Assembly: GCF_003712195.1 (NCBI RefSeq)
Contig: NZ_RDSD01000008.1
Span: forward strand, 1-64,000
DNA: 64,000 bases
DNA from: Proteiniphilum sp. X52
GTDB lineage: Bacteria > Bacteroidota > Bacteroidia > Bacteroidales > Dysgonomonadaceae
Direction of reading: 5' to 3'
In this document: positions 47,370-58,305 of the stretch, in pieces
Layout: the number at the start of each line of letters is the position of its first letter
Position numbering within the stretch: the first letter of the stretch is position 1
Made by a program: the position numbers and the translations under genes
The notes under the pieces: model-generated
What the model was told of the DNA's origin: nothing
The model's input: the letters and a program-made list of their open reading frames with translations, nothing else
The model's database searches: none

Positions 47370-49031
47370 TTAATTTCTGTTCAGCATCACCTTGGCATTT
47401 TCGATTGCCTGTTCCGTGATTTCCGCACCGCTCAGCATGCGGGCAATTTCCTGCACCCGCTCTTCGGGAGTCAGCTCTTTTATTTTTGTGGTTACTATAT
47501 AACCCGAATCCTCCTTATAAACCAGGAAATGGGCAGTTCCCTTGGAAGCGATCTGCGGGAGATGTGTGATGCCGATCACCTGCATTCTGGCACCCATCCC
47601 TTCCATGATAGTCCCTACTCTGTCGGCCACTTCGCCCGATGTGCCGGTATCGATCTCGTCAAAAATGATGGTCGGCAGTGAAGTCGCCCCTGCGATCATC
47701 GCCTTGATGCACAACATCAGACGCGACATCTCACCACCCGAGGCGATTTGCGAGACAGGCTGCAGCAACACGTTCTTATTGGCCGAAAAGAGGAACTGCA
47801 CACTATCGGCACCTGTGGCATCAGGGATGTCTTTGGATTTGAAATCGCACTGAAACCTCACATTGGGCATCCTCAGGTAAGCGAGCCTTTCTACCAGCTC
47901 CTTCTCAATACGAGGCGCGGCCTTCTTTCTCTTTTCACTTAACAGGCCGGCTTTCGCCATCATTGTTTTCCGCTTCTCTTCTGTCTCCCTTTCCAATGCC
48001 TGCAGCCGTTCGTCGAGCGAATCGATATTTTCGAGCTTCCGTCCCATTTCGTCACGCAAAGCGATCAACTCTTCCACGGTAGCCACGGAATGTTTCTTCT
48101 GCAAGTCGTAGATAGCGCTTAATCGCTCCTCCAGCAATTGCCTGCGACCGGGATCAAACTCCACCTCTTCAAAACACCCGGTTATCTCCTCACGCACATC
48201 TTTCAGTTCGATAAAGGCGGAATCTACCCTGGCCACCAATTCAGATAACTTTGGATAGAACCGTTGTACATTATGGAGCGTATCCGCGACTGTCCTCAAG
48301 AGTGACTCCACACTCCGCTCCTCTTCTGAAAGAAGCGCCGTGGCGGTATAAAGCCCTGTCTTGATCTCCTCGGCGTGTGCAACGGCCTCCAATTCCTCTT
48401 CGAGTTGGCCCTGTTCATCCGGTTGCAGGTTCATTTCCGCGAGCGCGGCATATTGAAATCTGAGATAGTCTTCCTCTTCCCGGTTTTTACGGGATTGCTC
48501 CCGGAGATCGTTCAATGCTGTTTCCGAGGCTCGACACGCGGCATACGCCACACCATAGTCGGCACGCTCCATCTTTGTGCCGGCCAGCAAATCCACCACG
48601 TTCAACTGAAAAAGATTGTCGTTCAACGACAAGTTCTGGTGCTGGGAGTGTATGTCGATCAACTTGTCTGCCAATCCTTTCAGGTCATTCAGGTATACAG
48701 GCGAATCGTTCACAAAAGCACGTGATTTCCCGTTACTCCATATCTCCCGTCGAAGAATACACTCATCACCTTCATAGACCCAATCCATCTCTTCAAAAAA
48801 AGGCGCGAGATCATAGGCCGAGACGTCAAAAACTCCTTCTATGACACATTTTTCGGCATCCTGCTTGATCTGTTTCACATCGGCACGTTGCCCGAGGATC
48901 AGTGAGAGTGCGCCAAGGATGATCGATTTGCCCGCCCCCGTCTCACCTGAGATCACTGAAAAGCCGGGATCAAATCCGATCCTGAGAGAATCGATCAGTG
49001 CAAAATTCTGTATGTATAACGATTTTAACAT
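47370..49031 (-). CDS. recN: DNA repair protein RecN
   Basis: The 553-residue SMC-like ATPase has Walker A ISGETGAGKSII near residue 30, a long central coiled coil (about 150-370), the signature SQIASGGEMSRLMLCIKAM and Walker B TIIFDEIDTGTSG near 455. It holds broken DNA ends for recombination repair. It starts 9 bases after the DUF4835 gene. Confidence 0.95.
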   Translation of the reverse strand: MLKSLYIQNFALIDSLRIGFDPGFSVISGETGAGKSIILGALSLILGQRADVKQIKQDAEKCVIEGVFDVSAYDLAPFFEEMDWVYEGDECILRREIWSNGKSRAFVNDSPVYLNDLKGLADKLIDIHSQHQNLSLNDNLFQLNVVDLLAGTKMERADYGVAYAACRASETALNDLREQSRKNREEEDYLRFQYAALAEMNLQPDEQGQLEEELEAVAHAEEIKTGLYTATALLSEEERSVESLLRTVADTLHNVQRFYPKLSELVARVDSAFIELKDVREEITGCFEEVEFDPGRRQLLEERLSAIYDLQKKHSVATVEELIALRDEMGRKLENIDSLDERLQALERETEEKRKTMMAKAGLLSEKRKKAAPRIEKELVERLAYLRMPNVRFQCDFKSKDIPDATGADSVQFLFSANKNVLLQPVSQIASGGEMSRLMLCIKAMIAGATSLPTIIFDEIDTGTSGEVADRVGTIMEGMGARMQVIGITHLPQIASKGTAHFLVYKEDSGYIVTTKIKELTPEERVQEIARMLSGAEITEQAIENAKVMLNRN

Positions 49032-49040
49032 ATGTTTTAT

Positions 49041-49946
49041 TTATCTCAACCGCTCCAATTCATTGTTACGGGCGGGATATAATTTCAAAAGGGCCTCATG
49101 TGCCTGTTTCTTTTCCCGGACATCGGTTTGGGAAAGAAGATTTACCATCTCCTCGAGTTTGGCATCGCCAAAAAGCTTTATCAGCACGCTGGTCGGACGT
49201 TTGGCTTGCAGCGCCGACAAGAACAGTACTGAAGAAACTATTTTTTCCGATCCCGGTGCGCCGTTTGCGGCCGGCACATCCAATCCCTGCCGGTGATAAT
49301 CGAACCACATATGCCGGTAGCCTTCCAGTGCCCCGTCGTTAAAAGCTGCGGCGATAGCCGGACGGTTCCGGTTGCCGCGGCGATCCCATCCTTTCCATCC
49401 GTGGGATTGCGCATTGACAGCGATCAGTTCCATATTGCGGAAACAAGATGTGCCACCTAACGAAGAGCGGGAGTCAAGATCGAGTCCCAAAATCAGATAG
49501 GCATAATATGCGATGATTGCCGTCAGGTTCCCCTGAATAAAATTGAGATCAAACTGCAAGGATTGATGTGAGGTATAGTCGAACTCCATCTCAGTGTCGC
49601 GCACATTCAGCATGGGAGTGCTGTGGTCACTCTTCTCTACCGGTCGGTGCGACTGCACATACAACTCACCCTTAAAGGATCCGGAAGAAAGTGCCTCGGT
49701 AACAACCAAGGTGAAAGAACAATTTACCCGTTTACCCGCCAGAAGCGGGCTGTCCGTCCATCTACGCCCGTTGATAAAAGTCCGCAACGCCTCTTCAAGA
49801 GTATCAAACACCTGCCTGTGGGTGCCCTGAACCCTGGAGCTATTCACTTTTACAAAAGCACTCAACTCCTGCGCGGAAAGCGGAGATATCCCCGCAGCCG
49901 TAAAAAACAGGCTCACCAGCCAACAATACATTTCCCGTCGACTCAT
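49041..49946 (-). CDS. DUF4835-family exported protein
   Basis: The 301-residue protein has a signal peptide (YCWLVSLFFTAAGISPLSAQ) and the DUF4835 body: FVKVNSSRVQGTHRQVFDTL, DYTSHQSLQFDLNFIQGNL and LGLDLDSRSSLGG. In Bacteroidales it is usually next to recN. Some annotations link this family to the type IX secretion system, which I cannot confirm from sequence. It is probably periplasmic. It starts the recN-rlmB transcript. Confidence 0.85.
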   Translation of the reverse strand: MSRREMYCWLVSLFFTAAGISPLSAQELSAFVKVNSSRVQGTHRQVFDTLEEALRTFINGRRWTDSPLLAGKRVNCSFTLVVTEALSSGSFKGELYVQSHRPVEKSDHSTPMLNVRDTEMEFDYTSHQSLQFDLNFIQGNLTAIIAYYAYLILGLDLDSRSSLGGTSCFRNMELIAVNAQSHGWKGWDRRGNRNRPAIAAAFNDGALEGYRHMWFDYHRQGLDVPAANGAPGSEKIVSSVLFLSALQAKRPTSVLIKLFGDAKLEEMVNLLSQTDVREKKQAHEALLKLYPARNNELERLR

Positions 49947-50345
49947 ACCTCTAACACTCAGATATCTTACACATAATCTTCTTTTTGCCCTATTGCCGTC
50001 GCCGTTCTAATTCCGGACCAATTTTATCCGTGAATAATATACCCGCAAATGGTCGTATGCATGTTGAAAGATCGTACCTGGCATATCCTTCCAAATGGAC
50101 ACGTTGAAAATCCCCCCTTTTCATCCCGATATTCTACCTCCATCCAGGCCAAACCATGATTTCCAGCTTTCTTTCGGCAAAGGGTATAAACCCCGTCAGA
50201 TTGAAAGAGCTGACCATAAGAAACCACACTGCCGTCAGCTTACACTGCATTTGTCCTGACTTCGGAGATATTTTGTATGCCCGTTACAAAAATCATGTTC
50301 CAAAGGTAGTAAAATCCTTTTGAACATATCAGGTTCTGCAGGTTA
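49947..50345. other. gene-free gap of about 400 bases
   Basis: This lies between the PorE-like gene (ending) and the DUF4835 gene (starting). A 67-codon minus-strand frame at 50024-50227 has no signal or family likeness. I see no clear hairpin terminator or promoter match. Confidence 0.5.
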
Positions 50346-52349
50346 TTAATGCAATCCGAATTGGTGATCGCCCACTTCGAATGATGTCCTGCGGTTAATC
50401 TGGTCGGTAATCTCTTGTTGATCAGCCGTAAGGGTTTTGATAAACTCTTCGGTCAGTAAATCTCCCTCTTTCAGAAAATCAAATTGTTCCGCTATCTTTT
50501 TTGTCACTCTCACCGGTCGGGTTTTACCAAAACCCTGGGCAGACAAGCGTTGTGAGTCGATACCGTGAGCGATGAGGTAGTCCGCTACCGATTGCGCGCG
50601 ACGGAAGGAGAGGTCGAGATTATACTCATCCGAACCTTTCCGGTCGGTATGGGCCGCAAGTTCTATGCTGACGGATGGATGATCGTTGAGCAGGGCTATC
50701 AACATGTCCAGTTCTTCCTCCGATTCCGGTCGTAAAGTAGCGCTGTCGAAGTCGTAAAATATATTTTCCAATATTACCGGTTTGTGATAAGGTATCATCT
50801 CAAAATCGACATAGTAGAGTGTATCCTTTTCGGCGGGGTCAGTCAATAATCTCTGCCGTTGATTGAGGAAGCCATCAGCAGAAGCCATCAGCAGGTAATC
50901 CACTCCCCTATGGGCCTTGAAGCGGTATTCCCCTTCTCTTCCGGTCACGGAGCGGAATTGCGATCCGTCGCTTCCCACTGCGGTCACACTGGCCCCCGGG
51001 ATGAATTCATCCTCCGGATCCACCGCAAAGCCTTCTATCCAGACGGTCACTTCGGGATAAACGAAAGAGTAGATATGGTCATACCCCCGCGCATCATTCC
51101 GGTTAGAACTGAAAAATCCCTTCTCTGCTTTCGGTTCGAACGTGATTCCAAAATCATCAGCCGGCGAGTTGAGCGGGCATTGCAGGTTACGCACACGCCA
51201 CCGACCTGTCTGCCTGTTTGCCTGTCTGCCTGTCTCCCCTCCGGACGCGACCGCCACGAACATGTCCAGTCCACCCATCCCGGGATGCCCGTCGGAAGAG
51301 AAATAGAGTGTGGTGTCATTTCGCAGATAGGGAAAAAGCTCGTCACCTGGCGTATTGATATCCGGTCCCAAGTTCTCTACAAAAAGGATCTCGTGATTGT
51401 TTCCGATTGCCGCCCGCCAGATATCTTTGCCGCCATAGCCTCCCGGCATATCGGAAACAAAATAGAGGTAACGTCCCGACGGGGAAATTGCCGGGTGAGC
51501 AAAAACCGACAACGAATCATTCTTCACAATCTCCAAAGGCATGCCTTCACCCCATCTGCCGTTCACCCACCGGGAAAGATGGATGTTTGCGGTAGTAGGC
51601 CGGTTGGCATCAACACCACTGAAAGTATAATACATCCACTCCCCATCTTGGGAAAAAGAAGGGGTGCCCTCGTCATTGCCGGTGTTGACACCCGAGTTTA
51701 TCCGTTCCGGCCGCTGCCATTCCCCGTGTACGTTTTTGACTGAACGGAAAAGGTCGTTGTATTTCATTCCGGTAATGGGACTGTTCTCCTCACCAAGCGA
51801 CTCTTCCCTCGAAGAAGCAAAATAGAGACGGTCTCCCCCCTGCGAAAGCATCGGACTGAACTCCCCCCGGTTAGAATTGAACAATTCCATCCTCTCCACA
51901 ATATGCCTGGTGGGATTTTTATTCCATTCCTTTGCCAGTTCCACCCCACGAAGTCCGTTCCGCGCCATCGGATCGTCCGGGCGGAATGCCAGGAATCGGC
52001 GATATGCTTCAGCCGCGTCCTCGTAATTCCCTTCCCGATGCAACATCCGGGCATAATGGAAGTACATGATGGTGTCGGGATACCCGTAACGGATGGCATT
52101 CGTGTAAGCGGCTATGGCCCGGGCAGGCTGACTGAGCCTGCGGTAGTTCTCGGCCATCTCGAAAGCGATGATTCCCCGTTGTACCCGTTCCTCACGCGGG
52201 GTATTGCGGTATAATTTCCGGTAGGTCTCGCTTGCGGCATAATATTCCCCACGCAGGTACTGTTCCCGTGCCACACTCAGTCTTGCCTGATCACACGAGG
52301 GCAGTAGCCACGCCACAGCCAACAAAGTATATAGAACACGAAATTTCAA
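50346..52349 (-). CDS. PorE-like TPR/PD40/OmpA outer-membrane protein
   Basis: A TTG start at 52349 gives LKFRVLYTLLAVAWLLPSC, a lipoprotein signal; the only ATG in frame is 51 codons upstream and would overlap the preceding gene. Then come TPR helices (about residues 20-135), a six-bladed PD40/WD40-like propeller (about 150-400; SPSGRYLYFVSDMPGGYGGKD), a carboxypeptidase-regulatory-like domain, and a C-terminal OmpA domain binding peptidoglycan (ELAAHTDRKGSDEYNLDLSF). This domain order is that of PorE, the peptidoglycan-linked part of the type IX secretion machinery. Related Bacteroidota proteins may do other jobs. Confidence 0.8.
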   Translation of the reverse strand: MKFRVLYTLLAVAWLLPSCDQARLSVAREQYLRGEYYAASETYRKLYRNTPREERVQRGIIAFEMAENYRRLSQPARAIAAYTNAIRYGYPDTIMYFHYARMLHREGNYEDAAEAYRRFLAFRPDDPMARNGLRGVELAKEWNKNPTRHIVERMELFNSNRGEFSPMLSQGGDRLYFASSREESLGEENSPITGMKYNDLFRSVKNVHGEWQRPERINSGVNTGNDEGTPSFSQDGEWMYYTFSGVDANRPTTANIHLSRWVNGRWGEGMPLEIVKNDSLSVFAHPAISPSGRYLYFVSDMPGGYGGKDIWRAAIGNNHEILFVENLGPDINTPGDELFPYLRNDTTLYFSSDGHPGMGGLDMFVAVASGGETGRQANRQTGRWRVRNLQCPLNSPADDFGITFEPKAEKGFFSSNRNDARGYDHIYSFVYPEVTVWIEGFAVDPEDEFIPGASVTAVGSDGSQFRSVTGREGEYRFKAHRGVDYLLMASADGFLNQRQRLLTDPAEKDTLYYVDFEMIPYHKPVILENIFYDFDSATLRPESEEELDMLIALLNDHPSVSIELAAHTDRKGSDEYNLDLSFRRAQSVADYLIAHGIDSQRLSAQGFGKTRPVRVTKKIAEQFDFLKEGDLLTEEFIKTLTADQQEITDQINRRTSFEVGDHQFGLH

Positions 52350-52414
52350 GCCTGTCGTTTTGGCTGTAAACGGCTTTTTTTGAAAAATATTGTGTAATGA
52401 CTGAATAGCTCCCC

Positions 52415-53932
52415 TTACTGGTGTTCCGGCCGCAACAGGTCGTTCACTGTCTTCACCGGATTGAAAGTGGAAACAGGCACTTCCACGAAAATAGTGTTCC
52501 AATCACTCATGGCTCCGTTCCATAATCCGGGCAGTTCCAACGCTTTGAGTTCTTTTCCGTTCTTCGACTTGTAGGATATGAATCCGGTATTTCGATCCAC
52601 AAATTTCGTCAGATTGTATTTGTTTCCCTGATTGCATTTCACGCCACACACCACATCCACGGGATTAAAATGGGAACCGTTCCTGAATGCCTCCATTGCG
52701 GCGGGATCATTCTTATCGATCTGGGAACTTTCCAGTATTTGAAGAGAAGCGGTTCCGTCGGGATTGACAGCGATGAAAGGTCCGCCCCCCGGTTCTCCTT
52801 GGTTTTTCACCATGCCACAGACCCGGAAAGGGCGGTCGAGTTTCCTCTTCAGGTATTTTTTCAGTTCATCCTCCGAGGCAAATTCTCCGGGACGGGAAAT
52901 CGACAGTTCCTTCTCGGTGAAAGCCAGCATCTCTGCCAGTTCCTCCGCGGTAGCTTCTCCTGATTCCAGCCGGTTGAGGTAAGCATGTGTGCGTTGTTGC
53001 ATGGTGACAAGAACACCTGCCAACAACCTTTTATAACGCGCTTCATTCTCTTTCAACCTGTCAGGAACCACATTGTCGATATTTTTTATAAAGATCACAT
53101 CAGAATCGATATCGTTCAGGTTCTCAATCAGCGCGCCATGGCCACCGGGGCGAAACAGGAGGGAGTTGTCCTCATTTCTGAAAGGTTCATTGTTCATATC
53201 CACGGCGATGGTATCGGTAGCCGGTTTCTGAATACTATATGATACCGAGAAGGTCGCGCCCAATTTGAATTCGTAGTTTAGTTTCCTGGCCGCCACCAAT
53301 AATTCAAACATCTCTTTATGTTCGGGCGACACGGTGAAATGCACACTCACCTCTCCGGATTTATTCCTGGCATAGTATGTTCCTTCGGTAAGATGCTCTC
53401 CCACAGGAGTCCGATTCCCCTCGGGATATTTGTGGAAGAGGAGCAGTCCCTTGGGCAAGCTCCCATATTCCATTCCTCCAGCATCGAGCAATGCGGAAAC
53501 CACATCTTTATATCGTCCTTCTTGACACAATGTCGCGATATCTCTGGCAAATAAATCCTTACATGTCTCATCAAGCGAACCGAAAAATGCAAACCGCTGT
53601 ATCTTATCAAAGAATTCCTTCTCAAACGGTGTGGTGGGCACATCATAATCAGCATCCCAAAAGGCAAACAAATCCTTAAACATACGGCTGGCCGCCCCGG
53701 AAGCCGGCACAAATTTCGTCACTTTTTTCCCACTACCCAGAAAATCCTGCCAGGCATCCAGATACACCTTTTCCTCCTCTTCTCCCACTTTCATTATACC
53801 CTTCCCTACGGAAGCAGCAGCTACGATGGAAAGATAGGGAAATCCTGTGGCAAAATAATTCAGTTGCGTGTCGATTTGATCCTGGGTGATTCCTTTTTCA
53901 CGCAGTAATTCCAGGTCTTGTTGTGTATACAT
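52415..53932 (-). CDS. DUF4301-family protein
   Basis: The start at 53932 (MYTQQDLELLREKG) gives 505 residues; an in-frame ATG 16 codons upstream is less likely. The protein matches DUF4301: FVPASGAASRMFKDLFAFWD near 80, then LLFRPGGHGALIENLN, and ending VSTFNPVKTVNDLLRPEHQ. The PASGAASRMF and GGHGAL motifs resemble nucleotidyltransferase loops, but the activity is unknown. Cytoplasmic by sequence. The PorE-like gene follows. Confidence 0.87.
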   Translation of the reverse strand: MYTQQDLELLREKGITQDQIDTQLNYFATGFPYLSIVAAASVGKGIMKVGEEEEKVYLDAWQDFLGSGKKVTKFVPASGAASRMFKDLFAFWDADYDVPTTPFEKEFFDKIQRFAFFGSLDETCKDLFARDIATLCQEGRYKDVVSALLDAGGMEYGSLPKGLLLFHKYPEGNRTPVGEHLTEGTYYARNKSGEVSVHFTVSPEHKEMFELLVAARKLNYEFKLGATFSVSYSIQKPATDTIAVDMNNEPFRNEDNSLLFRPGGHGALIENLNDIDSDVIFIKNIDNVVPDRLKENEARYKRLLAGVLVTMQQRTHAYLNRLESGEATAEELAEMLAFTEKELSISRPGEFASEDELKKYLKRKLDRPFRVCGMVKNQGEPGGGPFIAVNPDGTASLQILESSQIDKNDPAAMEAFRNGSHFNPVDVVCGVKCNQGNKYNLTKFVDRNTGFISYKSKNGKELKALELPGLWNGAMSDWNTIFVEVPVSTFNPVKTVNDLLRPEHQ

Positions 53933-54219
53933 AGCGCTTGGGTTTAGAATTGTTATCTTTTTAAACAAAAGGGTAGGCAAAAACCTTACCTCCTTCTTTA
54001 ATCTTTATTTACCAAAGATAGAGATTATTTTTTTAAATGAGGGCCATGAAAGCATAAAATTAAAAACCGTCATATTGGCAGAAACTTCATTGCTTCAAAA
54101 ATTTGGCACAACATTTGAGAGAGGAATAATGAGTTGAAGCAGACCGCCGATGACCGGGGGATTTTTGACAAACAAATTAAAACAGGAAATAAATCATAAA
54201 AATAACAACACAATAAATT

Positions 54220-56130
54220 ATGGGAAAAATAATAGGAATAGACTTAGGGACAACCAACTCGTGTGTTTCCGTCATGGAAGGCAACGAACCCGTTGTAATC
54301 CCCAATAATGAAGGAAAACGAACCACACCTTCGGTGGTAGCGTTTATGGAAAACGGCGAACGCAAAGTGGGCGACCCCGCCAAGCGACAAGCCATTACCA
54401 ACCCCAATAATACAATCTCCTCCATTAAAACATTCATGGGGGAAACTTTCGACCAGGTGCAGAAAGAGACCGGACGTGTACCTTATAAGGTGGTGAGGGG
54501 AGACAACAACACTCCGCGTGTGGATATCCACGGCCATCTTTATACCCCGCAGGAAATTTCGGCCATCATATTGCAGAAGATGAAAAAAACAGCCGAAGAC
54601 TATCTCGGACAAGAGGTGAAAGAAGCGGTGATTACCGTGCCGGCATACTTTAGCGACGCCCAACGTCAGGCTACCAAAGAGGCCGGAGAAATTGCGGGAC
54701 TCACTGTCCGTCGTATCGTTAACGAGCCGACAGCCGCCGCGCTGGCTTACGGACTCGACAAGCAAAACAAAGACTCCAAAGTGGCCGTATTCGACCTCGG
54801 TGGTGGCACGTTCGATATCTCCATTCTCGAATTGGGCGACGGTGTTTTCGAAGTGAAATCTACCAATGGCGACACCCACCTGGGAGGGGACGACTTCGAC
54901 CATCGCGTTATCGATTGGCTTGCTGATGAATTCATGAGGGATGAGGGAGTGGATCTGCGTAAAGACCCGATGGCGCTTCAACGTCTGAAAGAAGCGGCAG
55001 AGAAAGCAAAGATCGAGCTCTCAAGCGCTACCAGCACCGAGATCAACCTGCCTTACATCATGCCGGTGAATGGTATCCCCAAGCACTTGGTAAAAACGCT
55101 GTCACGCGCCAAATTCGAACAACTGATCGACGATCTGTTGCAGAAATGTAAAGAGCCGTGTCTGACAGCAATGAGAGATGCCGGATTAACCAACTCCGAG
55201 ATCGACGAAGTGATCCTCGTGGGTGGTTCCACCCGTATACCCGCTGTACAGGATATGGTGGAAAAACTGTTCGGAAAGAAACCCCATAAAGGTGTAAACC
55301 CCGATGAGGTAGTTGCCGTTGGCGCCGCTATCCAGGGAGCCGTGCTGACAGGAGAAGTAAAGGATGTTCTTCTGCTGGACGTAACCCCGCTTTCCCTCGG
55401 GATCGAAACGCTGGGCGGGGTGATGACCAAGCTGATCGACGCCAACACCACCATCCCGACGAAGAAGAGCGAGACATTCTCGACCGCGGCTGACAACCAA
55501 CCCTCCGTACAGATCAATGTATTGCAGGGTGAACGCTCCATGGCGCGTGACAACAAACAGATCGGCGTGTTCAACCTTGACGGTATACCGCCCGCACCGC
55601 GTGGAGTACCTCAGATCGAAGTGACCTTCGATATCGATGCCAACGGTATCCTGAGCGTTTCCGCCAAGGACAAGGCTACGGGCAAAGAGCAGAAGATCCG
55701 TATCGAAGCCTCTTCAGGCCTGAGTGATGATGAGATCAAACGGATGAAAGAGGAAGCGGCCGCCAATGCCGAAGCCGACAAGAAAGAGAAGGAGCGTATC
55801 GACAAACTGAATCATGCAGACTCGCTCATCTTCCAGACTGAAAAACAGTTGACAGATCTGGGCGACAAGATACCTGCCGACAAGAAAGCGCCGATTGAAG
55901 CAGCCCTCACCAAACTGAAGGAAGCCCACAAAGCACAGAACCTCGAAGGTATCGACGCGGCGACCAACGAGTTGAATACAGCCTTCCAGGCCGCCTCGCA
56001 GGAGATGTACAATGCCTCCAATGCACAAGCCGGCCCGCAGCAGCCCGGAGCGGACGCGGGGCAACAGTCGCAGGGCAACAATCAGCCCAACGACGATGTC
56101 ACAGATGTAGACTTCGAGGAAGTGAAGTAA
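54220..56130 (+). CDS. dnaK: molecular chaperone DnaK
   Basis: The 636-residue Hsp70 has the nucleotide-binding domain ([46 protein letters not shown]), the linker [19 protein letters not shown], the peptide-binding domain and a lid ending [11 protein letters not shown]. It stands alone without grpE or dnaJ. The 287-base upstream region shows no match to a heat-shock element I can name. A strong terminator follows at 56162-56194. Confidence 0.98.
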   Translation: MGKIIGIDLGTTNSCVSVMEGNEPVVIPNNEGKRTTPSVVAFMENGERKVGDPAKRQAITNPNNTISSIKTFMGETFDQVQKETGRVPYKVVRGDNNTPRVDIHGHLYTPQEISAIILQKMKKTAEDYLGQEVKEAVITVPAYFSDAQRQATKEAGEIAGLTVRRIVNEPTAAALAYGLDKQNKDSKVAVFDLGGGTFDISILELGDGVFEVKSTNGDTHLGGDDFDHRVIDWLADEFMRDEGVDLRKDPMALQRLKEAAEKAKIELSSATSTEINLPYIMPVNGIPKHLVKTLSRAKFEQLIDDLLQKCKEPCLTAMRDAGLTNSEIDEVILVGGSTRIPAVQDMVEKLFGKKPHKGVNPDEVVAVGAAIQGAVLTGEVKDVLLLDVTPLSLGIETLGGVMTKLIDANTTIPTKKSETFSTAADNQPSVQINVLQGERSMARDNKQIGVFNLDGIPPAPRGVPQIEVTFDIDANGILSVSAKDKATGKEQKIRIEASSGLSDDEIKRMKEEAAANAEADKKEKERIDKLNHADSLIFQTEKQLTDLGDKIPADKKAPIEAALTKLKEAHKAQNLEGIDAATNELNTAFQAASQEMYNASNAQAGPQQPGADAGQQSQGNNQPNDDVTDVDFEEVK

Positions 56131-56161
56131 AGTAGATTAAAATCGATAATCAAATATTAGC

Positions 56162-56194
56162 AAACCGCAGTAAACATATGATTTACTGCGGTTT
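56162..56194 (+). terminator. terminator after dnaK
   Basis: AAACCGCAGTAAA pairs perfectly with TTTACTGCGGTTT around a 7-base loop and is followed by TTGTTTTTC. Confidence 0.92.
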
Positions 56195-56407
56195 TTGTTT
56201 TTCACAATTATTGAAAATAATATTTGTAGATTGTTTTTTTACCATATATTTGTACCATATTTGTGCGGGGCGCTAATTGGAGAGCATGTGGGTCTTTAAA
56301 TCTGGTTCTTCCGGAATTTGGAGTGATAGCTATTTGCATCTAATTTGGAGTTACATACGGAAGAAGGACAATATAATTATGTGGTATAATTGCTGGCTGA
56401 TGTCAAT

Positions 56408-57749
56408 GGAATGTCTATAAAAGTGGCAAAATACAATGGATTTGACCGTGTTGACTTGATCCAGCTACGGAAAAGAATGTTTCAAACTCTTATTGCAGAT
56501 TGCCAATATCCGGACGGATGGAAACATTCTCCCTCAGCCCATCATGACAGTAGAAAAGTTCCATTTTGATGAGGGGGACGTATTGGTTGCAGAAGTTCAG
56601 CCCTCAGAATTTCCTCCTGTACGTTATCGCGGGCGCGTTTGGGTACGTGTGGGGCCTCGAAAGAGTACTGCAACAGAGGCAGAAGAAAAGATACTTACCG
56701 AAAGACGGCACTCCAACGTTCATACCTTTGATGCCATGCCTTGCCTGGAAACGAGCATTGACGACTTGGATGTATCTCTCATTCGTAAGGAGTTTTTGCC
56801 CAAGGCAGTGGCAGAGGATGTTCTCGGTGAAGACAAACGAGATATTACGGATCAACTTGTCTCTCTTGGCTTATATGATTTGCGTTATAACTGTCCGACT
56901 AATGGAGCTATTGTCCTGTTCGGAAAGAATCCTGAGCGACACGTACATGGGGCGTATATTCAATATGTACGCTTCAAGGGGAAAGATCGTTCGGGTGATA
57001 TTCTCAATGAACATAAGTTTAGCGGTAATCTTTGCAAGGTATTGCCTAAGATTGATGCTTTTGTCGAGACAAGTATCTCACAAAAGCGTCCCATTCCCAT
57101 AAGTGTACTTCGGGAAGAAACAGTTTCCAAGTACCCATACTGGGCTACTCGAGAGTTGTTGATGAATGCCATTATGCACAGGGATTACGAAGGGAATGCA
57201 CCTATTCAGTTTTATGAGTACGATGACCGCATCGAGATCCAAAACCCTGGCGGCTTATACGGCAAGGTCAGTCCCGACAATTTCCCCAATGTTAGCGATT
57301 ATCGGAATCCCTTTATTGCCGAAGCAATGAAAATCTTGGGCTATGTAAACCGATTCAGCCGTGGAGTCTATCGAGTTCAGAAGGAGTTGGAAGAAAACGG
57401 TAACGGACAAGCCTATTTTGATTTTTCATTAATTACAGCTTTTCGAGTAGTTGAGAACGTCTCTCAAAAGTATTTTGAAGAAGGCTTTGGAGGAGAAACT
57501 GTCCAAGAAAAGCCTAGGAAAGACCCAAGAAAAGCCCAAGAAACTACCCAAGAAACTACCCAAGAAACTACCCAAGAAAGAATTTTAGCAGCTATTCAGG
57601 CAAAGCCTGAAATTACTCAAAAGGAGTTGGCTCAATCTATCGGCATTACTCTTGATGGCATTAAATATCATATTAAGAATATGACTAAGCAAGGACTCAT
57701 CAAGCACGAAGGCTCTACAAAGGCTGGAAAGTGGATAATAATCAAATAG
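56408..57749 (+). pseudogene. AlbA_2/HATPase_c_4-type regulator, 5' end decayed
   Basis: From 56493 (TTG) or 56544 (ATG) a frame of about 400 codons encodes the C-terminal parts of a Schlafen/AlbA_2-type ATP-binding protein: PPVRYRGRVWVRVGPR, the HATPase_c_4 block TRELLMNAIMHRDYEG...EIQNPGGLYG, a run of QETT repeats (near 57540-57580) and a winged helix (LAQSIGITLDGIKYHIKNM). Upstream, DPATEKNV and FKLLLQIANI lie in different frames about one base apart, and a stop precedes DPATEKNV, so the AlbA_2 domain is broken. A shortened protein might still be made. Confidence 0.65.
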
Positions 57750-57752
57750 AAC

Positions 57753-58202
57753 GTGAAGAATGTATTAAAGAGAGGCAAGTATCTGTTTTTGAAAGATAAA
57801 ATGAACTTTACAGACAAGCAATCGATTGCTTTCGAGGCTATCTCGAAGGCTAATTACGAAGTTTCCCGGGCTTGGAGAGTAAAGGAAAATTTCAGAGACA
57901 TCGCCTTTCGTCAAAACAGGTTGGACGCCCTTGCGATATACTCATTTTGACGTTTGGATGCCCTAAGAGCCAATATCAAAGAAGTTAATCAGGTAGTGGA
58001 TATGTTCGACAGACATCAAAACGGAATTCTCAACGCAATAGAAACAGGCTCAACAAATGCAAGAGGCGAAAGGCTAAACAGTTCAACACAAAAGATAAAA
58101 TCAATAGCAAGGGGATACAGAAATGATGATAATTTCAGAATCGCAACACTGTTTTTTTCATGGAAATTGAGATATGTATCCGTAAATGTGGAGTCATATT
58201 AA
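57753..58202 (+). pseudogene. ISL3-family transposase, 3' fragment with nonsense codon
   Basis: The frame matches the C-terminal third of ISL3 transposases: NYEVSRAWRVKENFRDIAF, then LDALRANIKEVNQVVDMF, HQNGILNAIETGSTNARGE, and KIKSIARGYRNDDNFRIATL. A TGA at 57948-57950 interrupts it in frame (IYSF-stop-RLDAL) where the family has a conserved Trp, so a single TGG to TGA change is likely. The N-terminal two thirds are missing. Confidence 0.75.
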
Positions 58203-58305
58203 AAATCATAGGGCCATAAATAAAATTAAATGCAATTAAAGTGCTCGGTTATTGCGGGCTAATACACACAAAATAAAAAACTAAACACTTTAAAACAACT
58301 ATTTT

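Noticed and set aside
50024-50227. 67-codon minus-strand frame in the gap after the DUF4835 gene
   Set aside because: No signal peptide, no family likeness and no promoter; kept only as part of the gap description.
54103-54118. TTGGCACAACATTTGA upstream of dnaK as a sigma-54 promoter
   Set aside because: The -24 part fits but the -12 part lacks the conserved GC, and the distance to the gene gives no extra support.
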